From Desulfomicrobium sp. UBA5193 (GTDB lineage: Bacteria; Desulfobacterota; Desulfovibrionia; Desulfovibrionales; Desulfomicrobiaceae): a DNA stretch of 64,000 nucleotides. Under the pieces are notes generated by a model that worked only from the letters and a program-made list of their open reading frames with translations, was not told the origin of the DNA and did no database searches. Location of the stretch: positions 372,001-436,000 of the forward strand of contig DHWB01000004.1 of the NCBI GenBank assembly GCA_002412965.1, read 5' to 3'. A program made the translations under genes and the position numbers. Every line of letters starts with the position of its first letter. Within the stretch, counting starts at the first letter, position 1. Of this stretch, positions 8,490 through 17,678 are shown in pieces.

Positions 8490-11400
8490 CTATCCGCGCG
8501 ACAGTTCAATGGTCCGAAGCTCCTCACCGAGGAATCCGAACTTATGTACGAATAAGCCTGCAATTTTCTCGTCGGCAGTGGCAAAGAATACTTGGCGGTC
8601 TGACTTGATGACCAGATTACGCAGGTAGTCCAAAAAGGACAAAGCGTTGAGGTCGTCAATGTGCGAAATTGGGTCATCCAGGAGGAAGACCTTGGGGCCG
8701 GCTTTGACTTGGGCGTTCATCGCCAAGAACATTGATAAAGCGAAGGCAGAACGCTGGCCTGTACTGACTTGATTGAGTTTAACCGGCGAATTGTTGTCGC
8801 GCCTTCTCAAAGGCGTCTCAGTATCGGCAGTGACAAGATATTCAGCTGGGGCGTGTATCCGACCAAAGATGCTGTTAGCCACCTTGTGCGTAGCCGCAAC
8901 GACGGCAGCGCTAGCCGCGTCGAGCGACTGGTTCTCGATAATGTCGTCAAGAACACGCTGCGCCCCGGCCAGTCGCTGAATCGACCTGCCGATGCGGCTC
9001 AGACGCTCTGAGAGCTGTATAAGCTGTTCCCGCACCGTCTTCAGGCACGTTGTCGAACTGCTATCGGACTGCAGGGCCGCCTGGACCTTCTTGGCTCCCA
9101 AGACGGACGCCTCCAGCGAAGTCAGAAGCGGACGCATGTCAGCCTTAGGCGCGAAGTCCAAGTAACGATGAGCCGCAACGCACGCATCGCTAGCCCGCTG
9201 TGCCATTCTTTGGCGAGTTCTCAGCTGCTCGATAGTGGTGTCCAAATTGTTGCTACTTTGAATACCTGTCTCATCGATGCGGTGCTTCAGCCTCTCGTTC
9301 CGCTGAAGAACTCGCGCGTCTAACTCGGCAATGGAATTTTGAAGCTGCTGTAGATACTGCCTTGTACCCTCGAGCGCATCAAGCACATTCAGTGACTCTG
9401 GTCCTTGCAGTCCATCTCCGTCGACAGGCCGGCACAGCTGTTCGATTGCTGTCAAAGACAAACCGCTACGCGCATAGGCATCAAGCGCTTGCTGCGCGAT
9501 CTGTTTTTCCTCAAGCAACTTTTGCTGCCGTTCAATGGTGATCGAAACCGCCTTTTGGGCATCGAAGACTGTCAACAAGGGGTTGGAGTCAGAAAGAGTA
9601 CGCGTGAACTTGTAGAGCTGGCCAAGCCAAGATGCTTCTCCTGCGGCTCGCTGTCTTTCAACTTTGAGATGCTCGATACGCTGCCGAAGACCTGAAATTG
9701 CGGCATCTGATGGCGCCAGGGAGAGCGCGTGGATGCGTTGAATCAGCTCACCCGGGCCAAACTCGGTTCCGCAAACTGGACAGCTGGAATCCGAGCGCCG
9801 ATGCTCGACGACCTTGTGGGACCAGCGCTGTAATTCAGCCATCACATGCTGCAACTCGGACTGCGTGCGCGTGAAGGCGGCAAGACGCTTCTGAAGCACA
9901 TCAAGTTGGGAGCTTAAATCGTGAGACTCAGCGTTGGCTTCTGTGTGAGCAGTCGAGAGCGACTTGCTTCCCAACGAGGACTGCCAGCCCTCCGGCGGAG
10001 CGACTAAAGGCAAGGCTGCGTATACGCGAGCGTTCAGCGCCAATTCGTCGTTGGACTGTTTGAAAGTCGTTGACAATACCTTCAGCTCAGCTAGCGCCGT
10101 GGGGGGGGTCGCCTCCAGAGCTGTCAGCTTGGACTTTGCCAAGCCATGTCGCTGCGCGAGAACAGTACGGACACGCTCATCTTCACGGACAGCGGGGAGC
10201 TCGTTCTCCAGATCCGCGTAAGCGCTTTGCAGCACTGACGCTTGCTGAGCAATGGTGCTTTCAGTGATTGGCGCCACAAGCCAATTCAGCTGTTGAATTG
10301 CGCCCAATTGCGATGTCAGGTCCGACAGGGTTTCAACAAGCTGTTCGGTCACAACCTTTTTGCTTTCAGGTGCGTTTCGCCATCCGATGCGTTCGAGGTC
10401 CTTCATGAAAACAGAGAAAGCGGCGTCTGACTGGCCAGGCGCTGCTTTTAGCACAGAGAGCTCCTTCTCTTTGCCTTCTTTGTCCTTCTCCGCGACTGCG
10501 CGCTCAGAGAGCTTTGAGCGGGTTTCGTCTGCAACCGCTTTTCGTACTTCCTGAATGCGTCGCCACATCAGAGTTGCCTCGTGACCGCTCAGCAATGCTG
10601 CAAGGCTTTCCGCATTGCCTTCCTTAGTGCCCTCCTTAAGCAGCGAAAGCTCCGCCGCCGCATCCGTGTTCAGAAAGTTAAAGCGCGCGAACTGGTTTGG
10701 TAGCTTGTTCTGCCGACTGTTGTCGTCGCTGCCGTACCACAGCCGTTGCCGTGTCTTGAAATCGGACAGAGGCTGTTGACCCGAAGTCTTGACATGATGA
10801 CCCGATACCAGCGTGCCATCAACAGCAGTCGCTGCAGAAGCGCTGGATCGTCGATTTGCGCCGCAATAGAGGAACTCCAGTCCCTCGAGAAGGGAAGTCT
10901 TGCCAACCCCGTTTGAGCCGAAGAGAAGGTTGGCCTTCCCAAGCGCCTCATAGGAGTTACGTCTCGGATAGAGCCTGAAACTACTCAAGTTGATGCTTGT
11001 GATATGCGACTCAACAAGCAGCTGGCTGTACTCAACCCCGGTGGCCTTCTTGGTCCGAACGGACTGTTTAGCCGTTCCAGAGGAAATGCTTCTGACGACA
11101 TCGGCAATCGGGCGCTCTCCATCCAGCACCTCTTCCATTCCGACAGCGCTGAGGCAGTCCGACCAGGTTTGAACGATGTCGGTCGCTGCTGCGGATTTGT
11201 CGACAACCGCAACCGAATCGAGCTCATCCAGTACACGGTCTAAGTCTTTCTCAATGACGACGAATTTGCGGGCGTAACTCCTGTCGGCCTCCACGTTGCG
11301 CTTGGTCACTTGAAAGGCTTGGTTGTCTGCAGTGCCCTTATCGACAATAAAGTAGAGATAGTTGTTCCAGCGCAAGTCCGGTGACGTATCCTTGTCGAAA

Positions 11401-11597
11401 TAGGCTGGTCCCATTACCTCGTCGAGGTAATTGCTCAAGGCGCCCACGGTGTCAGGTAGGTGATTGTTCAGGTCGAAGACATAGGCCGCGACATCGCGGT
11501 TGTTGCTTCGTCTTATTCCGCGCAGCACGCCTGCAGCGACTTCCGTGACGTTGATCAGCTTCCGGCTAAGTTTTTCGCTTGCTGCGTGAAGATTCAT
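8490..11597 (-). CDS. Rad50/SMC-like ABC ATPase with zinc-hook CxxC
   Basis: A 1035-residue ATPase. The N-terminal 200 residues are a unique domain. Walker A is GSNGVGKT (227-234), followed by a long helical arm with CPVC at 606-609 in the middle (zinc-hook position as in Rad50), then the ABC signature STGQR near residue 940 and Walker B VFLLDDP near 967. This is a head-arm-hook-arm-head protein that would dimerise on ATP and move on or clamp DNA. The start codon overlaps the stop of the nitrilase-like gene by four bases (ATGA type), so the two are translationally coupled and very likely one machine. Rad50-like ATPases commonly form the sensor or motor of defence systems; a role here is inferred. 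Confidence 0.85.
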   Translation of the reverse strand: MNLHAASEKLSRKLINVTEVAAGVLRGIRRSNNRDVAAYVFDLNNHLPDTVGALSNYLDEVMGPAYFDKDTSPDLRWNNYLYFIVDKGTADNQAFQVTKRNVEADRSYARKFVVIEKDLDRVLDELDSVAVVDKSAAATDIVQTWSDCLSAVGMEEVLDGERPIADVVRSISSGTAKQSVRTKKATGVEYSQLLVESHITSINLSSFRLYPRRNSYEALGKANLLFGSNGVGKTSLLEGLEFLYCGANRRSSASAATAVDGTLVSGHHVKTSGQQPLSDFKTRQRLWYGSDDNSRQNKLPNQFARFNFLNTDAAAELSLLKEGTKEGNAESLAALLSGHEATLMWRRIQEVRKAVADETRSKLSERAVAEKDKEGKEKELSVLKAAPGQSDAAFSVFMKDLERIGWRNAPESKKVVTEQLVETLSDLTSQLGAIQQLNWLVAPITESTIAQQASVLQSAYADLENELPAVREDERVRTVLAQRHGLAKSKLTALEATPPTALAELKVLSTTFKQSNDELALNARVYAALPLVAPPEGWQSSLGSKSLSTAHTEANAESHDLSSQLDVLQKRLAAFTRTQSELQHVMAELQRWSHKVVEHRRSDSSCPVCGTEFGPGELIQRIHALSLAPSDAAISGLRQRIEHLKVERQRAAGEASWLGQLYKFTRTLSDSNPLLTVFDAQKAVSITIERQQKLLEEKQIAQQALDAYARSGLSLTAIEQLCRPVDGDGLQGPESLNVLDALEGTRQYLQQLQNSIAELDARVLQRNERLKHRIDETGIQSSNNLDTTIEQLRTRQRMAQRASDACVAAHRYLDFAPKADMRPLLTSLEASVLGAKKVQAALQSDSSSTTCLKTVREQLIQLSERLSRIGRSIQRLAGAQRVLDDIIENQSLDAASAAVVAATHKVANSIFGRIHAPAEYLVTADTETPLRRRDNNSPVKLNQVSTGQRSAFALSMFLAMNAQVKAGPKVFLLDDPISHIDDLNALSFLDYLRNLVIKSDRQVFFATADEKIAGLFVHKFGFLGEELRTIELSRG

Positions 11598-13459
11598 TCT
11601 TGAGCTCCCGGAGAACTTCCTGCGATTCGAGTAAAAGAGGGAACCCCAATGTCCACTGTCGATTGGCCACTCGGTCTGGTGAACGAAGTGCCGCGACTAC
11701 TCAAGTAAGTCTCGGGGCCGGTGGCGGTTACGTAAACGATACAGAAGCGCTGGGCACCGGTTGCGTAGTGCTGGTCTAGGAACTGCTTCTTTTGCTCTTG
11801 AGAGAGCACGCGTTCTGGCTCAGGAGGTGGGCCAGCGAGCGTCTTGCGAACTTTCTGGTCAAGCCGATCCAACACCTCGGGGTCACCAATCAACCCGGCG
11901 TGAACGACTGTTGCCAGAGTGCCGTCGACCGCTTCGACGTTGCGATTGGGGAACTCTGGACGCCAGATGAATTTGAAGCCCTCGCGGAGGGCTTTGACGG
12001 AAGATGGCCAAGAGTAGTTGCAGGTGCGAAGCTCGGCGACAGCCCGCGTTAAGGCAAATCTATCGTCCCTGAACTTCACCGCCTCCGGTGCTGGGTCTTG
12101 GGTGACAGTGACTCGCCGCACGACTTCTTGCTCGCAGAGACACATTGAGTCTATGCGAGCCGGTGAGTGCCAGTCTGCAATTACCCCAAACTGCCCAGCA
12201 GTAATAGCCAGCGCCCGCTCAACAGCAATTGGGCCAGTTCGGTATAGGTCATGAAGGTCGCCAAGTGGGATGCCACCGGCGCTACACTTCCCAAGCTGTT
12301 CGCAGAACCCATCGTCTGGCAACTCGTCTTGTGTCCGAGGTTCGACCCACCGGCTTTGGTCTTGCGCCCAAACGAAGGTTTTCAGTGCCTTGGGGCCAGT
12401 GCGCATCGAGCGCGGCTTTGGGATTGCGTGGTGAAAGACCTTGGTCGACTGGAGCAAGAAGACGCGCGGTCGATAGTGAAATTGAAGAGCGTGTGCTCGT
12501 ATGGGCTCGTGCCGCGTGTAGTAAATGCCGTGCCCGTGATTTTCTAGAATGGCATCGTCCGACAGATTTGTTTGTGGCGAGCATAGATACCAGGCTGACC
12601 CGCAGATGTTTTTCCACGAATGTTCCTTGGCACCATTTTTGTCAATTGAGACCACGTTGTCAGCCCAGTTGAGGCATAATAGTTCGGTTTCACCGGCAGT
12701 GGCGAATAGCTCTTGCCTATATTTTTTATAGAGAAGGTGGCGAGGCCTATTGTTGAGCTGAATGTGCAGCAGAAACAGGCCTTGGTAATATGAGTCGATT
12801 AGTTCCTTACTGAATCCAAAGACGTCAGAGCAAATGAGTGTGATAAGTCGAACTTCGCTCGGCAGAGTTCCAAACGCATATACATAGACTCCGGGCAGCA
12901 TTCCAGTCGCCTCGGTATTCTCTTGATCTCCTGAGGGTACAGTCTTGTACTGAACTAACAACACAAGGCGCGTTGACTTGTCTGCGCTGCATTTGGTCAG
13001 AAAAACATATACGAGAGGATTGCGGTATTGCTGAGTGGTTCGAGCCCCTGGGAACAAATCGTCATCAAGAACAACTGCCCGTTCGGCAAGCCTTTGGCGG
13101 ACAGCATCCAACCCGCCCAGTGGTAGGCTTTCGCATCCGAGAACCCAAAGCTTGCCCTCTTCGGGCACAACGCTTTGCTCAATTGCTTCGAGCAGCGTCT
13201 CCCATGGAACGCTATACTCCGGGCTGACGACTACGTCAGGTTGGCTTCCAGCCGTAGCTGCCAACTGGAGGAATGCTGCCGTGCGCTGCTTTGCCTCTAA
13301 GCTATTGGCGTGACAAATCGCGTCGGGTGCAATGTGGATGCGGCCCAGCGGCTGGTGTGTGAGCACCGTATAGAGCGTGTCATCTGCTTGTAATGCGTTG
13401 AGACGAGGAGGCTTTAGCCCTTCACGTTTGAGCCTTTGCTCGACAGAAACGATTTTCAA
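11594..13459 (-). CDS. Nitrilase-fold (carbon-nitrogen hydrolase) protein
   Basis: A 621-residue protein whose first 300 residues carry the carbon-nitrogen hydrolase triad in the right order: Glu81 (VVVSPEYSVPW), Lys172 (VLLVQYKTVPS) and Cys210 (LITLICSDVFG). The family hydrolyses nitriles, amides or carbamoyl groups, or transfers acyl groups. The remaining 300 residues are not recognised and are about twice what a plain nitrilase would need. No signal peptide. It is the first gene of a two-gene operon with the Rad50-like ATPase (four-base overlap). Nitrilase domains occur fused to reverse transcriptases in some anti-phage systems, so a defence effector that acts on a small molecule or nucleotide is plausible but unproven. 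Confidence 0.8.
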   Translation of the reverse strand: MKIVSVEQRLKREGLKPPRLNALQADDTLYTVLTHQPLGRIHIAPDAICHANSLEAKQRTAAFLQLAATAGSQPDVVVSPEYSVPWETLLEAIEQSVVPEEGKLWVLGCESLPLGGLDAVRQRLAERAVVLDDDLFPGARTTQQYRNPLVYVFLTKCSADKSTRLVLLVQYKTVPSGDQENTEATGMLPGVYVYAFGTLPSEVRLITLICSDVFGFSKELIDSYYQGLFLLHIQLNNRPRHLLYKKYRQELFATAGETELLCLNWADNVVSIDKNGAKEHSWKNICGSAWYLCSPQTNLSDDAILENHGHGIYYTRHEPIRAHALQFHYRPRVFLLQSTKVFHHAIPKPRSMRTGPKALKTFVWAQDQSRWVEPRTQDELPDDGFCEQLGKCSAGGIPLGDLHDLYRTGPIAVERALAITAGQFGVIADWHSPARIDSMCLCEQEVVRRVTVTQDPAPEAVKFRDDRFALTRAVAELRTCNYSWPSSVKALREGFKFIWRPEFPNRNVEAVDGTLATVVHAGLIGDPEVLDRLDQKVRKTLAGPPPEPERVLSQEQKKQFLDQHYATGAQRFCIVYVTATGPETYLSSRGTSFTRPSGQSTVDIGVPSFTRIAGSSPGAQE

Positions 13460-13625
13460 TCTTGCTTCTCCCCTCGTATTTCACAGCTTGGTTGTATAAT
13501 TCCTATATTAAAGGCTAATACAAAGGTTTTGGCGAACTGGCGGTCAACATCTGCAATTCCCTGAACACAAGTCATCGACCTTGAGGGATCGACCGGCAAC
13601 AATGGGTCGAAGCGCACACTCGTGC

Positions 13626-13646
13626 GATGCCGTATAGCGCGGCATC
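13626..13646 (-). terminator. Hairpin downstream of the PIN gene
   Basis: GATGCCG (13626-13632) and CGGCATC (13640-13646) are perfect arms around a 7-base loop, 32 bases after the PIN gene stop in its own direction. No U-tract follows, so it may be a weak terminator or only a processing or pausing structure. The rest of 13460-13677 holds no gene. Confidence 0.35.
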
Positions 13647-13677
13647 CACTGGCTCGTCCGGTGCAATTTTGCTAACA

Positions 13678-14685
13678 TTAGGTGTCTAGCATACCCCATT
13701 CGTCACCGAGGACCCAACGCAGCGCCGATAACTTGCCATTGATCATTCCCCACTCGAAGTCACTCCATGGGCCTGTGTCGTCATATTTTTCTTCAATGCG
13801 TTCAGCTGACTTGAGAGCGCCTTCGAGGATATGCTCATGAATTACATCTGAGCCATAGCGATCAGTACCTTCAGGTATGACTTTAATTTCACCATGCACG
13901 ATGCGCCTCATACGGATCTGGTGCCGGTTGTACCAGACCTTGTCGACTAGCTCATCCATGGAATCCAATATTTCTCTCAACCCCCTGGTTTCCTCTGCAA
14001 AATCATGCTCAAATTCGACTTCGGCAAGCAAAAAAGGATTGATATGATCAATAGCTGAAGCTAGATTGTTGAAATAAAAAGAATTCAAAATTGAAAATAT
14101 CTCGTCAAAATCCGAATGTGGTTTTCGATGATCTTTCGAGGAAAAGTCGTTGTGGTTATGGGTAACAAAAATACAAGTGTCATGGCTACGGTCGAGGCTA
14201 CTCATAAACTCGAAGAACTGCTCAATGATAACAGCATCCGCGACAGAGTTTTTACTTATATGAAATGGTGCTCTTTTTTCTAGTCCACGTTGAATAGCAG
14301 CGATTTTAGAACGATCACTAACTGGAGTTATCACTGCTGATTCAATTAACCTTTCAACTCTATGGATAGTTGCGTAATTCGCGTCGGTTAAAAGGGGCAA
14401 TCTTGCATTGATATCATTTAGAACGTCTATGGTCTCGGCTTTTTTTTCACCCGCAAACTCATTTACAACAGCCTTGACTTGTTTGAACTCTTGAGATAGC
14501 CGTTGAGCAGTTTTCTTCGCTACACACTCTTTATTTCGCTCATATTCTTCAATAACCAGATCAGTTAAGGCTAATTTTACACTGTTCGACCCCAACAGTT
14601 CCTCTAGTGCAGATACAAGAGGGAGATCACTTCTTTTCGTAGAAATATCCAGCAAAACACATGTATCGAGAAAGAAGTAGTTCAT
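13678..14685 (-). CDS. PIN-domain protein (DUF4935-like), probable RNase
   Basis: A 335-residue protein. The N-terminal PIN domain starts FLDTCVLLD (Asp7), with the second acidic position at Glu46/47 (DLVIEEYER), then Asp150 (SVADAVIIEQF) and Asp180 (VTHNHNDFSS), giving the four acidic metal ligands of this nuclease fold. The insert and the C-terminal 120 residues (helical, ending WGMLDT) go beyond a simple VapC toxin, matching the larger stand-alone PIN proteins found in defence islands. No antitoxin gene lies next to it. It is transcribed toward the nitrilase/ATPase operon but separated from it by 218 bases with a hairpin, so probably independent. Confidence 0.8.
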   Translation of the reverse strand: MNYFFLDTCVLLDISTKRSDLPLVSALEELLGSNSVKLALTDLVIEEYERNKECVAKKTAQRLSQEFKQVKAVVNEFAGEKKAETIDVLNDINARLPLLTDANYATIHRVERLIESAVITPVSDRSKIAAIQRGLEKRAPFHISKNSVADAVIIEQFFEFMSSLDRSHDTCIFVTHNHNDFSSKDHRKPHSDFDEIFSILNSFYFNNLASAIDHINPFLLAEVEFEHDFAEETRGLREILDSMDELVDKVWYNRHQIRMRRIVHGEIKVIPEGTDRYGSDVIHEHILEGALKSAERIEEKYDDTGPWSDFEWGMINGKLSALRWVLGDEWGMLDT

Positions 14686-16033
14686 ACATCCCTTATTTTT
14701 GTTTATCTCGTGTCACTGAAGCTGGCTTAATTTAAAAGTGTTATTATCCGGCATTCGCCAAAGTGGCAGCCCGCTGATTATTGAATTTCCCGCAGCAAGT
14801 TCAGGTCTCGTGTAGACATAGACAACACTATTGCTATATTTAATATTTGTACAGTAACAGTCATCAGAGACTTTGAAGTCAGCTATATGTCCTGATTGAA
14901 GTCAGGGTTAGTGGCACCCATAAGTGTAGCTGAAAAAAACAAATTCGCACTCCACTCCAGCAAATGATGAAACGGTAGTCCTTTCAAATATACGGAACCG
15001 CAGACGTGAAATTTTTCCGCTGTCTGTAAACAATTTATCTTCTGGAGAGCAACAACTTATTTTGTCATACATACTTGTAATTATGGGTATTTATGAACGG
15101 TGGGTCCGTTGCATACTTCGCAATGAAGCAGTATTCAAGGACGCTTTTGAATACGGAGTTCGGAAGGGGAAGGCAGTTATGGCATTTTGCGATCCGCTTC
15201 AACCCACGCTCCACAGCGTTCAAGACCAGGGCAGATGCCGGGATGAGGAAGGTTGCACAGGGCTGGGTAAATTAGGATGGCTCTTCGGCGGCTCGTCTGT
15301 TTTCTCGTAATCAGGGTGTTACAAGCATTTTGTTGCGTTGGCCGATACAGCCAGTGATTCTGTTGAAACAAGCTGCGCTGATCAGTAATAACCCCCATAG
15401 ATATGGAAAAGTGGTGCGGTTAGCTCATATCCAAGCTCGCTCCCAGGCATTAACGACTTGAGCCAAGTCCTGCCTGCGTAGCACCGTGTGAACATCAGAA
15501 CCTCCTTGGTGCATCGGGCTTACTTGATCGTCCCTTCGCCTAATCGCCAAGAACACCCAGAAAAGCACGTCTCCTAATCTCGGGTGGTATGCCAGGTATT
15601 CTTCCTCACCGATAGAGCAACAAAGGCGTCTCGAATGCGCTGGTGCGCGACTTCGTGGGTTGCGGCCATGGTTGATGCTCCGGTGCGAGGGTGAGGAAGC
15701 CAAAAGTTTATTTAGATGGTCAGTGTCGTGAAAGCATATTGCTTGCAGGCATGTCCGTGGGGAAAGGGCAGTTTTTGGTGAAGGCATATGTGTGACTGGA
15801 GTGACTCACCAAGCCAAATTGGGTTGTCCAAAATTCTTCTCTCGCTGAACAGCTTGCGTGACCATTCGGGTTTTAATGTCAGACCTCGTAGCTTTTGTCT
15901 GGCATGAAAGCCACTAAGTTGTCTTACAGTCTATAATCCTTGACACTTCCCCAAAGTTTGGGCTTATCAAGTCAACTGCAACAATATGAGCAGCACAGCT
16001 TGAATGATCCAGAACTAGGAGGGCAAGGAGGGA
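14686..16033. other. 1.35-kb stretch without an intact recognisable gene
   Basis: The left part (14700-15060) is AT-rich with many stops on both strands. Around 15062-15310 two overlapping plus frames are open (82 and 60 codons) but neither has a ribosome site or family resemblance. A possible frameshifted minus-strand gene lies at 15425-15669. The pattern suggests decayed cargo. Confidence 0.5.
15425..15669 (-). pseudogene. Possible frameshifted remnant gene
   Basis: The ATG at 15669 follows GGAG and reads MAATHEVAHQRIRDAFVALS, then meets a stop. A second frame from about 15610 reads GEEEYLAYHPRLGDVLFWVF and runs to a stop at 15425 (QVVNAWERAWI). Joined by one frameshift they give a plausible protein of about 80 residues of unknown family. 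Confidence 0.25.
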
Positions 16034-17626
16034 ATGGCTCAAGTCTTTGGATCTGCGGGCAAAGGCGCTTTTGCCATGGGGGATTCGTGGTATAAGGACA
16101 TGCTTTCCCGCATCGCATTGCCCATGCTTTCGTTACTGCTGCTGATACCTGTAGGGTATTATCTGCTGACACGCGGCCACCTTTTCTGGGGTGCCGTGGT
16201 CGCGGGCGTCTATGTTGTCTCAATCAAGTCACTCGAAGAAGCTGGACTCAAGCTCAAAAAACGCATTTCCGACGCCGATACTGGAGCCAAAGCCGAGCAA
16301 GCCGTCGCCGAAGTTCTGCAGGACCTCCCTGACGACTACTACGTATTCCATGACCTTGAATTCCTCGGTTTCAACATTGATCATGTCGTACTCGGTCCAA
16401 ACGGCATCTTCCTGGTGGAAACCAAGAGCCAGAAGGGAAACATTACGCAGGAGCATGATGTCCTGCTCAGAAACGGGCGCAAATTCTTCAAGGATTTTTT
16501 GAAACAATGCTGGAGCCAGACCTACTCGCTACGGGATCATCTGGGAGCAGGGAAACTACAGGGACAAACCATAAAACCAATCCTTTGCTTCTCAAGAGGA
16601 TTTGTTGAAATTCGCGGCCCAGTGCGCGGCGTGGCCGTGCTCAATGTTGGCTACCTGCGACCTTTCATTCTATCACAGCGCGGGAGTATTCCTGCCCAAT
16701 TGATAAACCACATCATTCCAGTGCTGATCGCAGTTGTCTCGAACCAGGCAGCACAACCGTCCTCGACTGCTCATCAGGCTCAAAGCGGCGGCATTGTGTG
16801 CCCAAAATGCTTCCATGAGCGTACTAAAAACGACGATTTGTATTTCAGCGCAGGTGAATGCCCAAAGTGTGGTGTGATCTACGCTCATGCCCAATCAGAT
16901 ACGACCGACAAAACCCCGACCGCACTTTCCGCATGCCCCAATGATCTACCTGCGGCACTGATCGCTCTACTGCCGTTTCTCTCGAAGCGATTTCCATTTA
17001 CTCTACTGACAGGCGTGGCTCTGACGAAAAGCAAACCAGCCTCGTCTCGATTTTCCTGGAACATCCTGGTGCTCAAATTTGCAGCATGCGCCTTGGCCGC
17101 CGTCCTTTTGACAGGGGCTTACAAGACCATTCGGGCAACCGTGACCAGCATCTTCAGCCCTGCCCAAACCATACAAGTTCAAGAAGGGTCTCCGCTCCCA
17201 GGTCCCTCGGTAGCATTTCCACTGACGCACGCGGTCTCGTCGGACAACTCATCAAAGGCGGTTACTTTCGTTTTCGAGGAAGATCGGGGACAGAATGTCA
17301 TCCTGCTTTTTTTCGACTCCAAGGCTAAGACCCTCGCCTTGCGGGCCTGTGTTCGGGCCAACGAAAAGTTGACCACTACACTCCCACGTGTCGATTTGGG
17401 CTATGTGATCATCTCTGGCCCTGCCTGGAATGGCTATGAAGAACTGTTTGGTCCACAGTCAGAGGCAAAAAAAGCCCTTATGACCTTGAGTTCTCAGGCG
17501 AAAACAGGCAACGTCACAGCCATTCGAGCCACATCGAGCGTGTTTTTCCAAAAGGGAGTCTCAAGTCCCCTTTCGGAAGCCAGGGCTTGGGTCAAGGCTG
17601 CCTTCATAAGACCCAAGCCCTCTTGA
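16034..17626 (+). CDS. NERD-domain membrane protein with zinc ribbon
   Basis: A 530-residue protein. It has two N-terminal membrane helices (about 30-45 and 52-64), then a NERD nuclease-related domain from residue 84: GAKAEQAVAEVL, Asp116 (NIDHVV), Glu129 and Lys131 (LVETKS), the residues expected of this PD-(D/E)XK relative. A zinc ribbon CPKCF...CPKCG is near residues 256-282, a further membrane helix (ACALAAVLLTGAY) near 352-365, and a C-terminal extracytoplasmic-looking domain follows. Start at 16034 is supported by AGGAGG directly upstream, with short spacing. It precedes the restriction operon by 52 bases in the same direction and may be co-transcribed with it. The role is unknown; the NERD domain suggests DNA processing at the membrane. 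Confidence 0.8.
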   Translation: MAQVFGSAGKGAFAMGDSWYKDMLSRIALPMLSLLLLIPVGYYLLTRGHLFWGAVVAGVYVVSIKSLEEAGLKLKKRISDADTGAKAEQAVAEVLQDLPDDYYVFHDLEFLGFNIDHVVLGPNGIFLVETKSQKGNITQEHDVLLRNGRKFFKDFLKQCWSQTYSLRDHLGAGKLQGQTIKPILCFSRGFVEIRGPVRGVAVLNVGYLRPFILSQRGSIPAQLINHIIPVLIAVVSNQAAQPSSTAHQAQSGGIVCPKCFHERTKNDDLYFSAGECPKCGVIYAHAQSDTTDKTPTALSACPNDLPAALIALLPFLSKRFPFTLLTGVALTKSKPASSRFSWNILVLKFAACALAAVLLTGAYKTIRATVTSIFSPAQTIQVQEGSPLPGPSVAFPLTHAVSSDNSSKAVTFVFEEDRGQNVILLFFDSKAKTLALRACVRANEKLTTTLPRVDLGYVIISGPAWNGYEELFGPQSEAKKALMTLSSQAKTGNVTAIRATSSVFFQKGVSSPLSEARAWVKAAFIRPKPS

Positions 17627-17678
17627 AGATTTGACTCGATCCGGACACTAGTATTTCGACCTACGCAGCGAGGGTATC

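Noticed and set aside
12229..12672. 147-codon plus-strand frame inside the nitrilase gene
   Set aside because: It lies antisense to the intact gene that keeps the catalytic triad; no ribosome site.
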